Shown piece after piece: positions 1 through 8,589 of a stretch of 64,000 nt of DNA. The notes below the pieces were generated by a model. It saw only the letters and a program-made list of their open reading frames with translations. It was not told where the DNA came from and did no database searches. Source of the stretch: Bacteriovoracaceae bacterium. Lineage in GTDB: Bacteria; Bdellovibrionota; Bacteriovoracia; Bacteriovoracales; Bacteriovoracaceae. Position 1 is the first letter of the stretch. Each line of letters starts with the position of its first letter. Made by a program: the position numbers and the translations under genes. The stretch covers positions 1 through 64,000 of the forward strand of contig JAOARC010000047.1 of assembly GCA_025210745.1 (NCBI GenBank), in the 5' to 3' direction.

Positions 1-129
1 GCAAATATTAATCGATTGATGAGAAGGACTTGGTGTACAACTAAGGATCCAATAAGACTGAGTGATCATTTGGAGCTTTTTATTTATTATTATAATCAAA
101 TCTATCTTAAGAAATTAGCCCCACGTTAG
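1..129 (+). CDS. C-terminal fragment, possible IS transposase
   Basis: The frame is open from the window edge to a TAG at 127-129, so only about 42 C-terminal residues are visible. The segment carries NRLMRRTWCTTK, then a leucine/histidine stretch and YYYNQ, and ends KKLAPR. An RR-T-C-T/S-K block followed by HL.LF..YYN is reminiscent of the C-terminus of IS1-type DDE transposases, but the catalytic part lies outside the window. It ends only 19 bases before the 3' end of the chemotaxis operon on the other strand. The call rests on pattern resemblance and is weak; another C-terminus is possible. Confidence 0.35.
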   Translation, partial: ANINRLMRRTWCTTKDPIRLSDHLELFIYYYNQIYLKKLAPR

Positions 130-147
130 TAGGGCAGTTATTAATGG

Positions 148-924
148 CTATGCAACATTTTTATTATTTATTAGAGAACATTTTATTAAAAAGGAAAACT
201 CTTTTTGTGTAAAAGGTTTCTTTAATATAAAAACTTTATTCCAAATTTCTTCACTTGGAGTAAAGTCAGGATGATAACCAGAGATAAATAATACAGGGGT
301 TTCTTTGTTTTTTTCTCCAAGAAGTCTTATATTTTTCAAAAAATCTAATCCTGTCATAACGGGCATATTAAAGTCTGTCACGATAAGGTCAAACTTATTC
401 TTTTCACAAAGTTCAACTGCTTCTTTTCCATCATAAGCAACACTAACATTACAATCATAAATATTTTGTAGCTGAAGAGTCACAATTTCAAGAATTTCAA
501 CTTCATCATCGACAACTAAAAAATTTAATTTATTTTGAGATTCTTTTGCAAATCCATCTAATTGTCTTTCAACGATTGATCCGTCTATTTTGTGATTCAA
601 GTCTTCTTTAAGCATATCAATCCAATCACAAAAAGATGAATAACACATCCCAAGAATGTTCAATCTGTCATCACTTAACTCTATTTTATTTTCTCTAAAA
701 GGAATAAGTTTTTCTTCTAGTAAATGCACAATGCGAGAAAGTTCTTCAAAACCTGCCGATTTAGAATTTCCCTTAATATTATGTACTAATCTAAAAAGTT
801 CATCATACAACTCATAAAAGTCCTGCCCTGATTCTAGATCTCTAATAATATCGTTAAACGAACTTAAATTATCTTGAATCTCCTCTAGAGCATCCATTTT
901 ATATTCTTTTTCAAACTCATCCAT
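148..924 (-). CDS. Hpt-receiver phosphotransfer protein
   Basis: 258 residues with an N-terminal histidine phosphotransfer domain (about 1-110; phospho-His48 in LVHNIKGNSKSAGF) and a C-terminal receiver (about 133-250; acidic pair DD at 139-140, phospho-Asp184 in TDFNMP, and KKPF). The Hpt block is a clear relative of the CheA Hpt at 6436-8385, with the phospho-His at the same residue number. It is the last gene of the chemotaxis operon, 18 bases after cheB. A cytoplasmic protein with both an acceptor aspartate and a phospho-histidine could act as a phosphate sink or relay for CheA. That role is inference; the domains are clear. Confidence 0.85.
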   Translation of the reverse strand: MDEFEKEYKMDALEEIQDNLSSFNDIIRDLESGQDFYELYDELFRLVHNIKGNSKSAGFEELSRIVHLLEEKLIPFRENKIELSDDRLNILGMCYSSFCDWIDMLKEDLNHKIDGSIVERQLDGFAKESQNKLNFLVVDDEVEILEIVTLQLQNIYDCNVSVAYDGKEAVELCEKNKFDLIVTDFNMPVMTGLDFLKNIRLLGEKNKETPVLFISGYHPDFTPSEEIWNKVFILKKPFTQKEFSFLIKCSLINNKNVA

Positions 925-942
925 ACGATATCTCCCTAATAA

Positions 943-2298
943 CTATGCAACATCTTTCTTATTCATAGTGTTAAATTGTTGAATAATACAATTTGTAATT
1001 TCTGGTAATGCAACAACCTTTTGGGTTGCTCCTAAAGCTATGGCCTCTTTAGGCATGCCAAATACAACACTAGAATCTTTATCTTGAGCAATTGTATATG
1101 CTCCATTATCTTTTAAAGCCAAAAGTCCTTTCGCTCCATCACTTCCCATCCCTGTTAAAATCACTCCAACTAGTTTTTCTATCTTTAAACTTGGAATTGA
1201 ATTAAACAAATAATCAACAGAAGGCTTAAACCTATTAACAGGAGCATCATCAGTTATAACAACCATTTTTTTTCCTGCACTTTTAGTAAGCTTCATTTGT
1301 TTTCCACCAGGAGCTATATAAATAGTATTTTGCTCTATAAACTCACCATCCTGAGCTTCTTTTACAGTAAATTGACATAAATCATTTAATCTATTTGCAA
1401 GTGCCTTAGAAAAAACAGCTGGAATATGTTGAACAACAACAATTGGTGGTATTTGATCCGGCAAAGTTTTAAAAATTTCTTCTAAAGCTTGTGTTCCTCC
1501 TGTTGAGGAGCCTATAGCGATAAGTCCATTTAAGTCATTAAAGTTTAACAGTGATTTTTTCTGTGAACTTTGGAATACTTTTGCCTTAGGTCCTACTTTT
1601 ACAACTGCCTCAAGTTTATGTAACATACTTTCTGTCACCTGAGCTAACTTATCAATGGAAGGCTTTTGAATATAAGTATAAGCACCACTTGATAAAGCCT
1701 CCATTACTAAGGGACCTTCATTAATACTTACAGAACTTATCATAACCGTAGGTATATTTTTTTTTCCTAGATAAGACTTTAAAAACTCTACACCATTCAT
1801 ATGAGGCATATGAATATCTAAAGTTATAAGATCAACTCTTACTCCCGATTCAATAATTTCTTGCGCCTGTGCAGCACTTGATGCTACTCCTATAATATTT
1901 AGAACCTGAGATTGCTCAATAATCTTTGAAAGAAGTTTTTGTATTGTTTTACTATCATCTACAATAAGAACATTTTGAAAATTATTGTTTTTTTCAAATC
2001 TAATTTTACCTGTATCTGCATAGTAATAAACATTTTTTTCTTCTTTAAGAAAAACTCTTCTTATCGCTTTTGGCCACTCTAAAAGTTCTTCTATTCTATC
2101 AAAAAGAGACTTATCTCCAATAAACTTATAAGAGTTTATATCAAACTCTTTAAGTTTTTTTATTTCATCTTCTCTAGGTTTTTGTAAATACAAGAACTCT
2201 AAAGCTCCAGAAATATCTAGAACAATAATCGCTTCATCTTTTTTTACTGTAAGCTTTATAACTTCTGTTGTATTTTTTATAAGTTTTTTTATTCCCAT
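943..2298 (-). CDS. cheB: Chemotaxis methylesterase/deamidase CheB
   Basis: 451 residues. A receiver domain (about 107-228; phospho-Asp161 in LDIHMP) precedes a CheB methylesterase domain (about 256-440). Its catalytic triad is visible: Ser265 in IGSSTGG, His291 in VVQHIP and Asp387 in GMGSDG. It removes methyl groups from, and deamidates, glutamyl residues of the chemoreceptor when phosphorylated by CheA. An additional N-terminal region of about 105 residues before the receiver is not part of canonical CheB and I do not recognise it. Only 3 bases separate it from the upstream CheR fusion, so the two are cotranscribed and probably translationally coupled. Confidence 0.93.
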   Translation of the reverse strand: MGIKKLIKNTTEVIKLTVKKDEAIIVLDISGALEFLYLQKPREDEIKKLKEFDINSYKFIGDKSLFDRIEELLEWPKAIRRVFLKEEKNVYYYADTGKIRFEKNNNFQNVLIVDDSKTIQKLLSKIIEQSQVLNIIGVASSAAQAQEIIESGVRVDLITLDIHMPHMNGVEFLKSYLGKKNIPTVMISSVSINEGPLVMEALSSGAYTYIQKPSIDKLAQVTESMLHKLEAVVKVGPKAKVFQSSQKKSLLNFNDLNGLIAIGSSTGGTQALEEIFKTLPDQIPPIVVVQHIPAVFSKALANRLNDLCQFTVKEAQDGEFIEQNTIYIAPGGKQMKLTKSAGKKMVVITDDAPVNRFKPSVDYLFNSIPSLKIEKLVGVILTGMGSDGAKGLLALKDNGAYTIAQDKDSSVVFGMPKEAIALGATQKVVALPEITNCIIQQFNTMNKKDVA

Positions 2299-2301
2299 AA
2301 T

Positions 2302-4125
2302 TTACTTTAACTTCGCTAAAAATTCAGTTGCAACATGAGAAAAGCTTGTCCAAGGAAAAATATCGGTTGCAATTTCTCTAAGTTCACTATTAATAGACTC
2401 ATTATCTTCAATTAAGACTTGTCCTATTTCAAACGTAAGTAACATTTCTTCCAGACTTTTTGAAATAATTCCAAATATAGATAAACTTACCTTTTTCCAT
2501 CCAAATTTTTTTCCAATTTTTTCAAAATCATTCTTAAAGTCACAAAGATAAATATAATTACTTTTTATATCCTCACCTTCTTCATACACTTTTACATTTC
2601 CAACAAACTCTTGTTTAATAACTTCAAGAAAGTTAGAATTTCCCTCAAAGAAAACAAAAGTAGGAGGCTGCCCTCCCTTCAAACTATCTACCGTTGCTTT
2701 AATTTTCTTCTTATCACTAAAACTTCCTACAAAAAACCTCGCTTTTGAATTAATGTCTTCAATTTTAAAATCATTAGAAAAATCTAAATCAACTCTAGGT
2801 ATACGATCCGAAGAATCGTTTAAAAATGACATTTTTATTTTATTTTTTATCTCATCAGCTCTTTGTTTTAAATTGTTTAAAGCTGGTTTTTCAACAAAAT
2901 CACAAGCTCCATATTTTAATGTTTGTTGTGCGTAACGAGTATCTTCTCGGCTTGCACTTGAAACTACAACAACATTTGGATGACCAGATCGAAAGTTTTC
3001 CTTTAAATACTCAACCCCATCCATTTGTGGCATATGAATATCAAGTGTCATTGCATCAACTGTTTTTGTCTTTAAAAACTCTTTTGCTTCGATACCATTA
3101 CTTGCCGTCCCGACTAGTTCAAAGTCTGGATCTGAAGTAAATATCTTCGTTAATAACTTTAATACACTTGTACTGTCATCGACCGCTAATATCTTAATTG
3201 GTTTAGGAATAGAAGGAAGAACTAATGCAGGAGCCTTTATACTTCTAATCTTCACCTCATCTTTAACTGGCATATCAAAGCAATAAACACTGGGCGCTAA
3301 ACTCTTCTTCTCAATAGATAAAGATTGTAAAGACTCGCTAAGCCCTGTTATAAAAAGAGCATTTGGATATAAATATTGTTTAAAATCCTTTACAATTTTT
3401 TCAACATCAGATAACTCAAAATATATAAATACATTTCGACATAATATGAGATCAAATCTCCTACCTGCAACTGAGTCCTGCGGGCGCAACAAGTTCATGA
3501 CATCAAATGAGCATTTATCCTTTATATGTTTTTTAACTTTTGCATATTTACTAATATCACCTGTCCCCCTTTGCCAATTTGAAGACAAATATATTTGTGG
3601 TATAGATTTTACTTCACTATATGGATAAACACCATTTTTTGCAATTTTAATACTCGCTGGATCAATATCTGTTCCTAGTATTTCATATTTAATTCCAGGA
3701 TAATTTTTTAAATGATAATTTAAAAGCATTGAAAGTGAGTATACTTCTTGCCCTCTACTACAAGCAGCCGATAAGATTCTAATTGTATCATCATTTCTCT
3801 TTTTTACTTTTGCAATAATACTTTCGAGATTCTGTACAATATATTCAAAGTGGCAGAACTCCCTAAAAAAGAAAGTATGATGCGTTGTAAGTAAAGAAAT
3901 AAGATGAGTAACTTCTCGATCATAGTTTTTTTCTAAATGATTAAAGTACTCTTCTGCTGAATTACAACCTAAATCAAGTAGTCTCTTTTTAAGTCGATTA
4001 ATAACCATTGACTTTTGATTTGCACCTAAAACGTTACCACTTTCTCTTGCAATAATATCGGAAACATAATTTACTAATGAATCCATATTCCAACTTTTAT
4101 ACTTAAGACTACTTATACTCACCAA
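2302..4125 (-). CDS. cheR: CheR-receiver fusion with degenerate CheB-like tail
   Basis: 607 residues in three parts. Residues 1-290 form a CheR glutamate methyltransferase: an N-terminal helical domain, FFREF at 86-90, the SAM-binding SAACSRGQEVYSL, and LILCRNVFIYF. Residues 309-430 are a receiver with Asp362 in LDIHMPQMDG. Residues 461-607 align by eye with the CheB esterase domain of the neighbouring gene: VGSFSDKK opposite IGSSTGG, YEEGEDIKSNYIYL opposite the KEAQDGE..IYIAP block, and IFGIISKS opposite TGMGSDG. All three catalytic residues are lost. The methyltransferase and receiver calls are firm. The tail is inferred to be a pseudo-esterase that may bind receptor or CheB. Confidence 0.88.
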   Translation of the reverse strand: MVSISSLKYKSWNMDSLVNYVSDIIARESGNVLGANQKSMVINRLKKRLLDLGCNSAEEYFNHLEKNYDREVTHLISLLTTHHTFFFREFCHFEYIVQNLESIIAKVKKRNDDTIRILSAACSRGQEVYSLSMLLNYHLKNYPGIKYEILGTDIDPASIKIAKNGVYPYSEVKSIPQIYLSSNWQRGTGDISKYAKVKKHIKDKCSFDVMNLLRPQDSVAGRRFDLILCRNVFIYFELSDVEKIVKDFKQYLYPNALFITGLSESLQSLSIEKKSLAPSVYCFDMPVKDEVKIRSIKAPALVLPSIPKPIKILAVDDSTSVLKLLTKIFTSDPDFELVGTASNGIEAKEFLKTKTVDAMTLDIHMPQMDGVEYLKENFRSGHPNVVVVSSASREDTRYAQQTLKYGACDFVEKPALNNLKQRADEIKNKIKMSFLNDSSDRIPRVDLDFSNDFKIEDINSKARFFVGSFSDKKKIKATVDSLKGGQPPTFVFFEGNSNFLEVIKQEFVGNVKVYEEGEDIKSNYIYLCDFKNDFEKIGKKFGWKKVSLSIFGIISKSLEEMLLTFEIGQVLIEDNESINSELREIATDIFPWTSFSHVATEFLAKLK

Positions 4126-4141
4126 TAAAACCCTCTATCTT

Positions 4142-5887
4142 TTATAAATCTTCAAATCTATCGTCTGACTCATCAGGTATTTCAGTATCTAACCCTGCAA
4201 CCTTTAAACCTGAGTGACTTTGAACCTTCTGTGCTTCACTTGCACTAGGCATATGTAAAACTTTACTGTCGTCCACTTCTGACTCTAAAGGCTCTTCTTT
4301 TGTAGCAGGTTCAAGCTCATGAGTTCCAGTAACTACTGCCATCAGCTCTCTTACAACATCATTTAAGTCATCTGCTTGCTGCTTTAACTTTCCTGCCGTG
4401 CGAGAAGAGTCTTGAGCCACAGAAGTATTTTGGTGAGTAACATGATCTAATTGCTGCATAGCTTTTGTTACTTCTCTTACTCCCGTAGATTGTTCATTAG
4501 AAGCAGAAGCTATTTCTCTAACCATTTCATTTACAGAGGTTACATTCTGTAAGATTTCATCTAGAACATCTTCACACTCATGAGCTCTTTTTGTTCCATT
4601 TTCAACTTTATTTTTACTTGATTGTACTAAGCTTTCTACATTCTTCTTTGTTGTTTCTACAATATCAGTAACTTGCTTTGTTGAACTATCTAGCATTTCA
4701 GTAATTTCTAAAGCCGCCTTACCTGACATAAGAGCAAGGTTTCCAACTTCTTCAGCGACTACAGCAAAGCCCTTACCATGCTCACCAGCTCTTGCCGCTT
4801 CTACCGATGCATTAAAAGATAATAACTTTGTTTGAAAAACAATATCATTAATAACTTTCGTTTTTTCACCAATCTCAGATATTACCTGAACAATTTTAGA
4901 AATATCCTCATTATTCTTTTTCATTTCGCTTGCTATCTCATCATTACTTTTTGAGATATCCTTTATCGAATCAATCATCGCCTCAACAGTAGCCTTTCCT
5001 CTTGTTGCCGCATCACTTGATTTATCTGACACCTTACTAGATGTACTTGCAGCATCAGCATTTCTTTGCACCATTGAACTAATTTCATCAATAGATGCAA
5101 CTGTTTCTTGTAAAGAAGATGCTGCTTCTGTTGCTGCTTTACTTAATTGAGTACTACCTAATGAAACTGAGTCACTCAAATAACCAACTTCACCAGTACT
5201 TTCTTTTAGATTTTTTGAAATTGCTAGAATTTTATTTGAAATACCTCTAGAAAAAATCCCCCCAGCAATCATGGCGATAATAAAAGAAACAATTAGAGAT
5301 AATGTGCTAAAAAGCAAAATTGTTTTTTCTTGCTCAACTGATGCTCCAACTTGGGTGTTAGTTCTTTTACTTTGAAACTGAAGAAAGTCCTGAGCAACAC
5401 TCATCCACTTATTCGCCTCAATCGGGCATACTTTCCTGATCATATTTCCACCTTCAACAATACTCTGCTCTGTAGGTTTTTCATATTTTGATAAAAGATC
5501 TTTACCAAAACTAAAGAAACTATTCCACCCCATATTCATTTTATCAACATAAGCTTTTTCGTTACTATCAAAGCTCATAGCTTCAAATTTTTTCTTTTCT
5601 GCTAAGAATGATCCTATCGCGCTTTTCGTTTCTTTAATGTATTTTTTCTGATCAGCATCTGTATTTCCCATAAGACCTAAAGTTCGAACTTTAATTCTGA
5701 TCAAACGAAAATTTGCAACTAACTTTGACAAAGACTCTACTTTTGGAAACTGATTAGATGATACCTGTCTATAAGAAGTAGCTACTTCTTTTTGAAAGTA
5801 TAAAGATAAACCTGATATTCCTATCAAGAAAGTACATACTAACATTATTTGTAGAATCATTTTTTTCTGTAAACTAAAACCTTTCAT
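4142..5887 (-). CDS. Methyl-accepting chemotaxis protein
   Basis: 581 residues. A transmembrane helix near residues 9-28 is followed by a helical periplasmic domain of about 160 residues of four-helix-bundle type, a second transmembrane helix near 188-212, and a long cytoplasmic coiled coil. The conserved hairpin tip contains [20 protein letters not shown], the CheA/CheW docking signature. The tail after about residue 520 is acidic and low in complexity and lacks an NWETF-type CheR tether pentapeptide. It is the only chemoreceptor in the operon and lies between cheW and the CheR fusion. The ligand cannot be told from sequence. Confidence 0.93.
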   Translation of the reverse strand: MKGFSLQKKMILQIMLVCTFLIGISGLSLYFQKEVATSYRQVSSNQFPKVESLSKLVANFRLIRIKVRTLGLMGNTDADQKKYIKETKSAIGSFLAEKKKFEAMSFDSNEKAYVDKMNMGWNSFFSFGKDLLSKYEKPTEQSIVEGGNMIRKVCPIEANKWMSVAQDFLQFQSKRTNTQVGASVEQEKTILLFSTLSLIVSFIIAMIAGGIFSRGISNKILAISKNLKESTGEVGYLSDSVSLGSTQLSKAATEAASSLQETVASIDEISSMVQRNADAASTSSKVSDKSSDAATRGKATVEAMIDSIKDISKSNDEIASEMKKNNEDISKIVQVISEIGEKTKVINDIVFQTKLLSFNASVEAARAGEHGKGFAVVAEEVGNLALMSGKAALEITEMLDSSTKQVTDIVETTKKNVESLVQSSKNKVENGTKRAHECEDVLDEILQNVTSVNEMVREIASASNEQSTGVREVTKAMQQLDHVTHQNTSVAQDSSRTAGKLKQQADDLNDVVRELMAVVTGTHELEPATKEEPLESEVDDSKVLHMPSASEAQKVQSHSGLKVAGLDTEIPDESDDRFEDL

Positions 5888-5899
5888 TCTTAACCTCTC

Positions 5900-6376
5900 T
5901 TATGCCGCTTTATTTTGAATTTTCTTTATATTATTTATATTTAATACGCTAACTAGATCTAACAAAATGGTTAAATCATTTTCTCCTTGATAAACGCCTT
6001 CAATATATTTGGCATTAACTTGAGAGCTAACTTCAGGAACTTCTGAAACAGATTGCTCAGAAATATTTAAAACTCTATGGATAGAATCAACAACGACTCC
6101 AATACCAACTCCTTCGATTTCAATAATAATAACTGCTTGTTCAGCCTCATCTTGCTTAGAAATAATACTAAGTTTCTTTCTAAGATCTAGAATAGAAATA
6201 ATTTGTCCTCTTAAATTCATAATTCCGATATAATAACTAGGACTATTAGGTAAAGGTGTTGTTGACGGTGGTGGAATAACTTCTTTTACAGATAAAAGAG
6301 GGATCGCATATTTTTCTTTTCCTAACTTAAACTGTAAATACCTCTGAATGTCTTCATGTATTTTTTTATTTTCCAT
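5900..6376 (-). CDS. cheW: Chemotaxis coupling protein CheW
   Basis: 158 residues, the usual CheW length, made of one CheW/SH3-like domain. Family blocks include YLQFKLGKEKYAIPLLSVKEV near the start, NLRGQIISILDLRKKL and the region IGVVVDSIHRVLNI. It links CheA to the receptor hairpin in the signalling array at the inner membrane. An AAGGAG ribosome site sits 9 bases before the ATG. It is second in the operon after cheA and directly before the receptor gene, the natural arrangement for array components. Confidence 0.94.
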   Translation of the reverse strand: MENKKIHEDIQRYLQFKLGKEKYAIPLLSVKEVIPPPSTTPLPNSPSYYIGIMNLRGQIISILDLRKKLSIISKQDEAEQAVIIIEIEGVGIGVVVDSIHRVLNISEQSVSEVPEVSSQVNAKYIEGVYQGENDLTILLDLVSVLNINNIKKIQNKAA

Positions 6377-6435
6377 TTTCCCTAACTCCTTAACAGTCTG
6401 TATTTTAATTTAGTAGTTTTTTAATATTTAATAAA

Positions 6436-8385
6436 TCATGCGCTTAAACTTCTATTTTTGTACTTCTGATGCGCTCGACTAGTTTTTAAATCATCTTTAA
6501 ATAACTCAAAAAGATCCAAAATAAGAGAAGGCATACCATCTGCCATAATAGCAGAGCCAATGATTCCTTTGCTCTGTCTAACATCCTCTCCTAATTTTTT
6601 AATAACAATTTGTTGCTGATTTAAAATATCATCTACAATAACACCAAAACTATGACTTAAACCTCTAACAATAATAACTGTATAATCATCCTTATTTTCC
6701 TCTAGAGGCTTTCCTATCTTGCTATTAATATGAAATAATGGAAGAACTTCTCCTCTTAATTTAAATAACTTTGCCACACCAGAAAAACTTTCTATATCAT
6801 TCGCTTTAACTTGAGATATTTCAAATATTTGAGAAAGAGGAAGAACAAACTTGTCTTCTTGAGATTTAATAACAATTCCTTCTATAATAGCAAGTGTTAA
6901 TGGAAGAATAATCTTTAAAGAAGACCCTTCTCCAACTTTACTCATCAACTTAACTTCACCACCTAAAGCCTCAATATTTGTTCTTACCACATCCATTCCT
7001 ACTCCTCGGCCAGAAACTTCTGTGACCTGTTCTTTAGTAGAAAAACCTGGATGAAAAATTAACTGTATCACTTCATCATCTTTCATTGTAGAAGCTTGCG
7101 TAATACCCTTTTCAATTGCTTTAGCTCGAATAACACTTGGATCAATACCTTTTCCATCATCAGTCACTTGAATAACAAGATTACTTCCTTCATGATAAGC
7201 AAAAAGCTCCACATTACCTTTTGCATCTTTTCCACTTGCTGTTCTCATTCCTGGCATTTCTAAACCATGATCAACAGCATTTCTTACAATATGGACAAGT
7301 GGATCTGCTAATTTTTCTAAAACAGTCTTATCAACCTCTGTTTCTTCACCAACAAGATGCAAATTTACATCTTTTCCTAAAGCTCTTGATGTATCACGAA
7401 CAATTCTTGTCATTTTTTGAAATGTCGATTTTAAAGGTAACATTCTTAGAGACATTGCTAGTTCCTGCACTTCTTTGAATAACTTACCCATCATTCCTAT
7501 AGATTTATTTGTCAAATCATCTTGAATAAATGCATATCTTCTTTGAGATATAATCGTTTGAAGAATAACAAGCTCTCCAATAACATTATTTAACTGTCCT
7601 ATTCGAGATAACTTAACTCTAATGCTTTCATCAACTTCTTTTGTCGTTTTTGACCTTTTTATAACTGGCTTTTGTTCTGTCTCCTTAACCTCTACAGGAG
7701 CACTTTGAACAGCTGGTACACTTTCTTCAATGTCTTCTACAGATTTTTCAACAGGTAATTCTTGCACATCATCACTTTGTTCAAGTATTTGTTGAATTGT
7801 TTCTTCATCAAAACCACTTTCACGTAATGATTCAATAGCTGCTTGCGATATACTAGGGGCCATATCACCTTGAATAAAATCTTCTTGTGAAGAGTTATCC
7901 TCAAACTCTTCAAAACGATTATCATCACCACTAGGAATATCTAATATTTGCTCATCTGTTTCTACAAACTCTTGCTCAATTTGCTCACAAATTTCTTGAG
8001 GTCCATTTACCTTTTTTTCAATTTCGACTTTTAATTCTTCAATATCAAAGTTTCTATCAAGGTCTTCTTTAAGACCTTCAACCATTTCATTAACCTTATC
8101 CTTAAATTGAAGTAAAATAGATACAATAGAATCATCTACATCCAAAGTTCCATCTTTTAACTTTAAAATAAGGTTTTCTGCAACATGAGTTAACTCTGCA
8201 AGTTGATCAAACCCTACTGCTTTAGAAGTGCCTTTTAAGTTATGGGCCAAACGAAATATTTCATTTAATAAATCCATATCATTACGTTGAGTTTCTAAAA
8301 GCAAAAATGCACTTTCAGCACTCTCTAGTAAGTCTTCAGACTCATTTAAAAAATCCAATTTTAGCTCTAATTCAAAATCTTCCAT
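6436..8385 (-). CDS. cheA: Chemotaxis histidine kinase CheA
   Basis: 649 residues. Hpt domain 1-110 with phospho-His48 in LAHNLKGTSKAVGF; a long acidic linker (about 130-250); dimerisation helices (about 255-315); an ATPase domain (about 320-495) with N box HIVRNAVDHGLE at 365-376, the GKGID box and GRGVGMDVV; and a CheW-like regulatory domain (about 500-640). It autophosphorylates in the receptor array and passes phosphate to CheY and CheB. The linker has no obvious ordinary P2 CheY-binding domain. It carries a short helical motif, AAIESLRESGFDEETIQQIL, that I do not recognise in CheA. It is the first gene of the operon. Confidence 0.95.
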   Translation of the reverse strand: MEDFELELKLDFLNESEDLLESAESAFLLLETQRNDMDLLNEIFRLAHNLKGTSKAVGFDQLAELTHVAENLILKLKDGTLDVDDSIVSILLQFKDKVNEMVEGLKEDLDRNFDIEELKVEIEKKVNGPQEICEQIEQEFVETDEQILDIPSGDDNRFEEFEDNSSQEDFIQGDMAPSISQAAIESLRESGFDEETIQQILEQSDDVQELPVEKSVEDIEESVPAVQSAPVEVKETEQKPVIKRSKTTKEVDESIRVKLSRIGQLNNVIGELVILQTIISQRRYAFIQDDLTNKSIGMMGKLFKEVQELAMSLRMLPLKSTFQKMTRIVRDTSRALGKDVNLHLVGEETEVDKTVLEKLADPLVHIVRNAVDHGLEMPGMRTASGKDAKGNVELFAYHEGSNLVIQVTDDGKGIDPSVIRAKAIEKGITQASTMKDDEVIQLIFHPGFSTKEQVTEVSGRGVGMDVVRTNIEALGGEVKLMSKVGEGSSLKIILPLTLAIIEGIVIKSQEDKFVLPLSQIFEISQVKANDIESFSGVAKLFKLRGEVLPLFHINSKIGKPLEENKDDYTVIIVRGLSHSFGVIVDDILNQQQIVIKKLGEDVRQSKGIIGSAIMADGMPSLILDLFELFKDDLKTSRAHQKYKNRSLSA

Positions 8386-8432
8386 AATCTCTTTAAACCT
8401 TTATCTCAATTTTTAAGATGTGTTTTTCAGAC

Positions 8433-8460
8433 TTATCGTAGAAATTATAAAAGAGATTTA
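8433..8460 (-). promoter_or_regulatory. Possible sigma-28 (flagellar) promoter of cheA operon
   Basis: Reading the minus strand, TAAA (8460-8457) is followed after 16 bases by TACGATAA (8440-8433). The sigma-28 consensus is TAAA, 15 bases, GCCGATAA, so six of eight -10 bases match and the spacing is one base long. It lies about 48 bases upstream of the cheA start, a reasonable place. In such AT-rich sequence a chance match is possible. Confidence 0.35.
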
Positions 8461-8589
8461 TATTTCTTTTGAAATTGGAAAGAAATACCCTTTAAATATT
8501 AATTTTTTTATAAATTATTAAAAAAAAATTACTATATTGATTTAATAAAAAATATTTAATTATACAAATATAATGACTATAATAGAGCT

